Source of the DNA: Polytrichum commune
Lineage: Eukaryota; Streptophyta; Polytrichopsida; Polytrichales; Polytrichaceae
Length of the DNA stretch: 60,000 bases
Direction: 5' to 3'
Assembly: GCA_950295325.1 (NCBI GenBank)
Contig: OX485803.1
Location: 63,071,554-63,131,553 of the forward strand
In this document: in pieces, positions 56,350 to 60,000 of the stretch
Position numbering within the stretch: the stretch's first letter is position 1
Layout of the letters: each line of letters begins with the position of its first letter
Position numbers and translations under genes: made by a program
Notes under the pieces: generated by a model
The model's database searches: none
The model's input: the letters and a program-made list of their open reading frames with translations, nothing else
Told to the model about the DNA's origin: nothing

Positions 56350-56608
56350 GTGCGAACAAATGATAGGGTATTTTAAAAACATGGGGGCTAAAAATTATAA
56401 CTGGACTTAAGAGTAATATAGGGTATCAAAAATGGCACTGGACATCTTTAAAGTACTATAAGGTATGGAATAATAGGTAATTTGGAATTATAAGTAATGC
56501 AAGCCATTTTTCTATTAACCCAAAGTAGAAATTTACATAATGATAGCATGTGAAAAAAAGAAGAGAATTGAAAGTAATACCCCCCTATAAAATAGTGGTT
56601 GTTCGCAC
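56350..56608. mobile_element. Short inverted-repeat element (MITE)
   Basis: GTGCGAACAA at the left (56350) and TTGTTCGCAC at the right (ends 56608) are exact inverses, with partial symmetry further in and out (ATATAC and CTATAT). TA lies on both sides at the matching place, so a TA-target superfamily is possible. The interior is AT-rich, without coding. Sequence near 59870 (GGTGCAAACAAATGGGCC) may be a relative. Confidence 0.55.
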
Positions 56609-56821
56609 CTATATCCTTAACTTTCTAACACACTGCCCCCCCCCCCCTTGAGGCCAATCTACAATTGCAATCGAGTCGAATTATGGACCATCAAACAAGG
56701 GGATTATCATTGACATCAAGACAAAAGCATGGGCCGATCATGTGAGCAAGGTCATTGTACAAAGTCATGTTTGCAGCAGAGGGTTCAACTACTTGGTAGA
56801 GCTAGAAATTATTTGACTATA

Positions 56822-57859
56822 CAGTCTAACCTTGATAATGTCACCCTTGTTAATAGAACACCTTGATATTGTCACCTAAAAGTTTGAAACCGATTTTCAT
56901 AGTGTAAAACTCCCTCGTTATTATCCCTATCACCCTTGATAATGTCACTATTTTTTTTCAAAATCCGTAGTGTAAATGTGATAATATCAAGTATGGATGT
57001 ATTGTATGGGTGGGCATGGGTTCGATATTATTGTTCATGGGTGAGCATGGGCTAAAGCAAAGCATATTGGGGGTCATTGAATGAGCTCTCATTCAATGCT
57101 TTCGGCATAGTGGGATGCCTTGTGTAATTTCAAATTTGGTACGTGTTTCGGAGTCCAAATGCTCAATTCTACATACTCGCAGTTGTCTGTAAGTTGAGGC
57201 CAAAGGTGGAAGTTCACAAACACACAGATACACTGCCTGTAGAAAAGCTTTGTCCTTTGGAGTACGTAAACATGGAAGGTGAAGATGATTTTGAGGTGGA
57301 ATTTTCTACTGAGGAGCTTGTGCAATTAGTGCAAGATGGCGAACAGGTTCTTGATTCCATGGAAGTGGACCCATTGATTGTTGATAGCAGTGATGATGAG
57401 TCTAAAGTAGTGAAGCTAAGCGATGCACAAAAATATGCTAAAGATGTTTTGAATTTTATGGCTAGCCAAGGTTCTCAGATTTTCAGCACTCATGAATTGT
57501 TAGAAATGGAAAAAATCCATGACAAACTCATTAGAATTGATGTTGCACATTTAACATCAACAAAACAATGTGACATTAGAAGCTTCTTTGTCTCTAGTGA
57601 GAGGTCTTTACTTGATCTCAATGACACATTATGATGTGCTCTTGTTGTTATTCACAATTTTGAATTAGATTTTACACTCAAAAACATTGAAGTCTCGTAT
57701 TTGTTTTTTTTTTTAAATTGTAATTATATTTTGATTTTCTACATATTTTTTGATAATATCACATTATGCACAAAATGTGACATTATCAAGTATGTCACAC
57801 CTTGTTTATATCACACTTTTTGGTGAAACGGACGGTGTGACATTATCAAGGTTAGGGTG
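56822..57859 (+). mobile_element. pogo/Tigger-type DNA transposon, internally deleted, TA target
   Basis: The left terminus CAGTCTAACCTTGATAATGT and the right terminus, inverted, CACCCTAACCTTGATAATGT differ at two bases in 20 and are bordered by TA (56820-56821, 57860-57861). CAGT at the tip and TA duplication are usual for pogo/Tigger; the plant pogo/Emigrant termini also begin CAGT. Subterminal copies of CTTGATA(A/T)TGTCAC recur at least three times near the left end and, inverted, three times near the right end, which look like transposase-binding sites. Only the transposase C-terminus remains inside (57272-57634). Confidence 0.85.
57272..57634 (+). pseudogene. pogo/Tigger-type transposase, C-terminal remnant 2
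   Basis: In frame from ATG 57272: MEGEDDFEVEFSTEELVQLV, an acidic linker, VVDSSDDESK-like region, then KLSDAQKYAKDVLNFMASQ, FSTHELLEMEKIHDKLIRID, TKQCDIRSFF and VSSERSLLDLNDTL-stop. QCDIRSFF (57566-57589) fits the PCNA-binding consensus. The length (121 codons) is the tail of a normal 450-550 residue transposase; the CENP-B-type DNA-binding and DDE domains are absent. An upstream extension to 57143 is open but looks non-coding. Well preserved, so the deletion derivative is not ancient, or the tail is under some constraint. Confidence 0.6.
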
Positions 57860-57861
57860 TA

Positions 57862-59419
57862 TGCCTTGTAATTGGTATTTGTTTAATTTTTGTGTTTGAT
57901 CATGCCATTATGGTGTCTTTTGTTTGGGGTACACAAGAAAAGTGGATGTTAAGGGCTCAAAGAGTAGAAGGTTTTGGGGTTGGAGAGCATATTACTACCC
58001 AATAAGGAACTACATAATTTAATAAGAGGCAAGATACACAACATATTGAATTCTCCTATGAAAAGAAATTGGCAACCTTTGAAGACGTATCACATGACTA
58101 CATAACAAGAATGACTTATGTCAATGCCTCACTTGAGTGTGAAATTGCATGCTACAAATTACCAGTATTGCTATGAGTATTTCTTGTGAATACCATTTGT
58201 GTTGTTTGGATCCAAGGTATGTGGGTGTTATTTGGTTCATATTTAATTTTCTCCAACTTATACTTATTAGATTTACTCAACAAAATGCATGTTGCATTGG
58301 CAAATCTATGATGAAACATATGCAAAGACCATATTGAAATTCAGACCTCTCATAAGTTAGTTATGGTTGTCGGAAGTGCATGTTTATTGGTTTCTTAACT
58401 AAATACATAAGTCCTTCCAATTGTGTTCACTATTGACTGCAAAAGTATTTAATAATATTTGAAGATGTAGTGCAATCTCTTTTTAAATGCGTCTTTATGA
58501 CGTTTGCTCTTTGATACTCAACAAACCACATACCAATCAAATATAGGAGTCCAATTCAAAAAACTAGCCACTTAAGACCCATCTACCTTATAAGAACTCT
58601 CTACAATGTTGGGAAGAATCTGTGGTTTGTGGGCATTTGTACAAATTTCCACATTTTATAGTTCTTGTGAGTGCAATTGTTGTCATTCACACTCCAAGGT
58701 TGATTGAAATTTGCAAATCTCAAGGTCAAAAGGAAGCCCAAGAAATTGTATTCCTTTGGTTGGGAGTTGGGTGTTTTGCATTCAACACCTTCCACATTTA
58801 GTTAGTTTTGGTACATGCTTGAAGGTATAGTGGATGAATTAATGAAGAGCATTCTATGATATTGAAGAACAATCTCATTTTGGCATGCCAAAAGAGGTGT
58901 TAAAACAAGTGTGTCCTAAACTAAAAACACGGGTAGTTCACTTAGTGCATTTTAAAAACGACATGCGGCATAATATAGAGAGGATTAAAATCATTTGAAA
59001 TAAAATTATAAAGGAATTCCAAATAATGAAGGGGCCATTAAATGTAGACAATCCCATTATAAGTAAGTTAGATGGACATAAAACGTGGGCCATTATTTTT
59101 TTTGTAAAATTAATATAGGGGCTAAAGATAAGGATCCTAGAAGGTATGTTTAGTATGATCTCTAAATGGGTTTAGGACTCATGGGGATGGACGATAATTG
59201 GGATTTCCGTCTGTCCAAAAATGGATGAAAAGGGAACGTGCCGTCGTTGGGGTCGTCTTCCCCACGCCCGTTTGCAGATGGCTAGGGTTTCAATTTGCTT
59301 CGCGTTTTCGTCCGCTGTGTTTTGGAGGTGCGTTTTCAGAGCTGGGTTTGGGTTTAGGTGCGTGCACACCTTGTTTGGTGTATTGATCTGCATCTACTGG
59401 GGCGGTTTACATTCGAATT
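57862..59419. other. AT-rich region; dispersed repeat A copy 4; possible 5' region of the next gene
   Basis: Dispersed repeat A lies at about 58400-58610. From 59180 the sequence becomes GC-richer (CTAGGGTTTCAATTTGC, CGTCGTTGGGGTCGTC), as plant 5' untranslated regions often do, just before the frame at 59420. Confidence 0.35.
58400..58610 (+). repeat. Dispersed repeat family A, copy 4
   Basis: CTTCCAATTGTGTTCACTATTG, GTGCAATCTCTTTTTAAATG, ACTCAACAAACCACATACC and AATCAAATATAGGAGTCC follow the order of the other three copies. Confidence 0.5.
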
Positions 59420-59806
59420 ATGGCAATCCAAATCAAGATGTGGACCATGGAGGGGGAATTTGCTGTGCCGCAGTATTTCAGCAAAGTCAAAGTATTGGAG
59501 GAGGAAACATACGCCTCCCTTAGGGTTCGTTTGGAGGATAAATCTGCGTTGGAGTGGCCATTTCAGTTTTGGGACAATGAAAATAGGTGTAGAATCCGGC
59601 AAAAGATGGAGGGTTTGAACGATGTAGTAAGTGATGTGTATGTCCTGCCATTGCGATGTGAAGTCCAGGAGGCCCCTAAACGGCGTCGTCTTGATGATGG
59701 GACTCATGTAGCAAATCGTAGTCTCCAAGAAGTGGCCGATTTCCCGGAAATAGAAGAAGACGTCGAAAACCATCTTGTTGAGCCTCTTGGAAGCTTTAGG
59801 AAGTAG
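59420..59806 (+). CDS. 128-residue protein of unknown family (possible mobile-element first exon)
   Basis: Starts at ATG 59420 and ends at 59806: MAIQIKMWTMEGEFAVPQYF, KVKVLEEETYASLRVRLEDK, EWPFQFWDNENRCRIRQKME, VVSDVYVLPLRCEV, a basic KRRRLDD patch (possible nuclear localisation signal), and an acidic tail ending VEPLGSFRK. It has coding-like composition. The F-P-FWD..N..RIR layout recalls, from memory only, N-terminal segments of predicted transposon-type proteins in other plants. The upstream sequence looks like a 5' leader with several short frames. It may be a complete small gene, a first exon or a fragment; no downstream continuation is visible in the remaining 194 bp. Confidence 0.45.
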   Translation: MAIQIKMWTMEGEFAVPQYFSKVKVLEEETYASLRVRLEDKSALEWPFQFWDNENRCRIRQKMEGLNDVVSDVYVLPLRCEVQEAPKRRRLDDGTHVANRSLQEVADFPEIEEDVENHLVEPLGSFRK

Positions 59807-60000
59807 ATTAGCTTTTATAACTTAAAAGGAATATAGAGTACAAAAAATTGCAGTGACTTGGACAATATAAGTAATGGAAGGGTGCAAACAAATGGGCCAT
59901 TTTTGAAATTTAAGTAATTATAGGGAGGCTTTAATTCAACCCTTGAAGGTAAATAGCCCCAAAACAAAAAAAACCCCAGCTGCACGTGGTGCACAAAAAT
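59807..60000. other. AT-rich tail
   Basis: GGGCCATTTTTGAAATTTAA with TAATTATAGGG after it resembles, in direct orientation, GGGCCATTATTTTTTTTGTA and AATATAGGGGCT near 59090-59125, so diverged direct repeats may flank the 59.4-kb frame. Confidence 0.3.

Noticed and set aside
1-60000. tRNA, rRNA or organelle-derived insertions
   Set aside because: No tRNA T-arm with matching acceptor stem, no rRNA signature and no organelle gene was recognised on reading both strands, though a by-eye search could miss a single tRNA.

Overview
The window looks like transposon-rich nuclear DNA of a land plant with a large genome, probably a non-seed vascular plant, moss or gymnosperm; the clade is a guess. The evidence is AT-rich sequence with few open frames, plant-type Ty3/gypsy and copia signatures, GT-AG introns of 65-102 bp, and many terminal-inverted-repeat elements at different stages of decay. 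I see no intact ordinary host gene, no tRNA or rRNA, and no CRISPR array. The only long intact coding sequence is a 2079-residue gag-pol polyprotein.

Layout. 1-1483 (minus): a decayed multi-exon gene with a ParB-like N-terminal domain. 1561-1904 and 11583-12528 (plus): two pieces of what looks like one DDE-transposase-like gene, separated by a young Ty3/gypsy element at 1905-11582. The 3' LTR of that element is complete (1784 bp). Its 5' LTR is cut to 703 bp and has lost the promoter, so one deletion probably removed the left insertion junction. 12.5-24.9 kb: mostly unrecognisable sequence holding a LINE-like remnant (14.6 kb), an inverted-repeat element (18310-18818) and a hAT-like MITE with an 8-bp target duplication (19451-19946). 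24867-26462: a solo LTR with TSD ATGTT.

30.9-41.7 kb: a compound region unusually rich in the word CCGGA. It has two oppositely oriented copies of a gag-like, coiled-coil gene (33351-37030 plus; 41690-38875 minus). Copy 1 is split by a second solo LTR (33651-35328, TSD GCTGG). Copy 2 is split by a MULE-like element (39250-40677, TSD GTCCTAGCCC), which itself contains a smaller element flanked by TTAA (39583-40503). In both genes, removing the insertion rejoins the frame. Upstream of copy 1 is a promoter-like segment with five TTCTAGAA-type palindromes that resemble heat-shock elements, then CCAAT and TATA boxes. An inverted repeat (30920-31495 and 37630-38490) brackets copy 1.

42-60 kb: a decayed transposase-like gene (43035-42340), a 66-bp satellite of about seven units (44189-44657) with two single-copy relatives at 50.2 and 54.5 kb, a copia 3' end (about 46311), a polypurine tract (46970-47047), two pogo/Tigger transposase C-termini ending in PCNA-binding-like motifs (53.4 and 57.3 kb, the latter in a TA-flanked element at 56822-57859), and a 128-codon reading frame of unknown family (59420-59806). 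The window is best read as layers of insertion: old transposon genes at the bottom, LTR elements in them, and small inverted-repeat elements in those.
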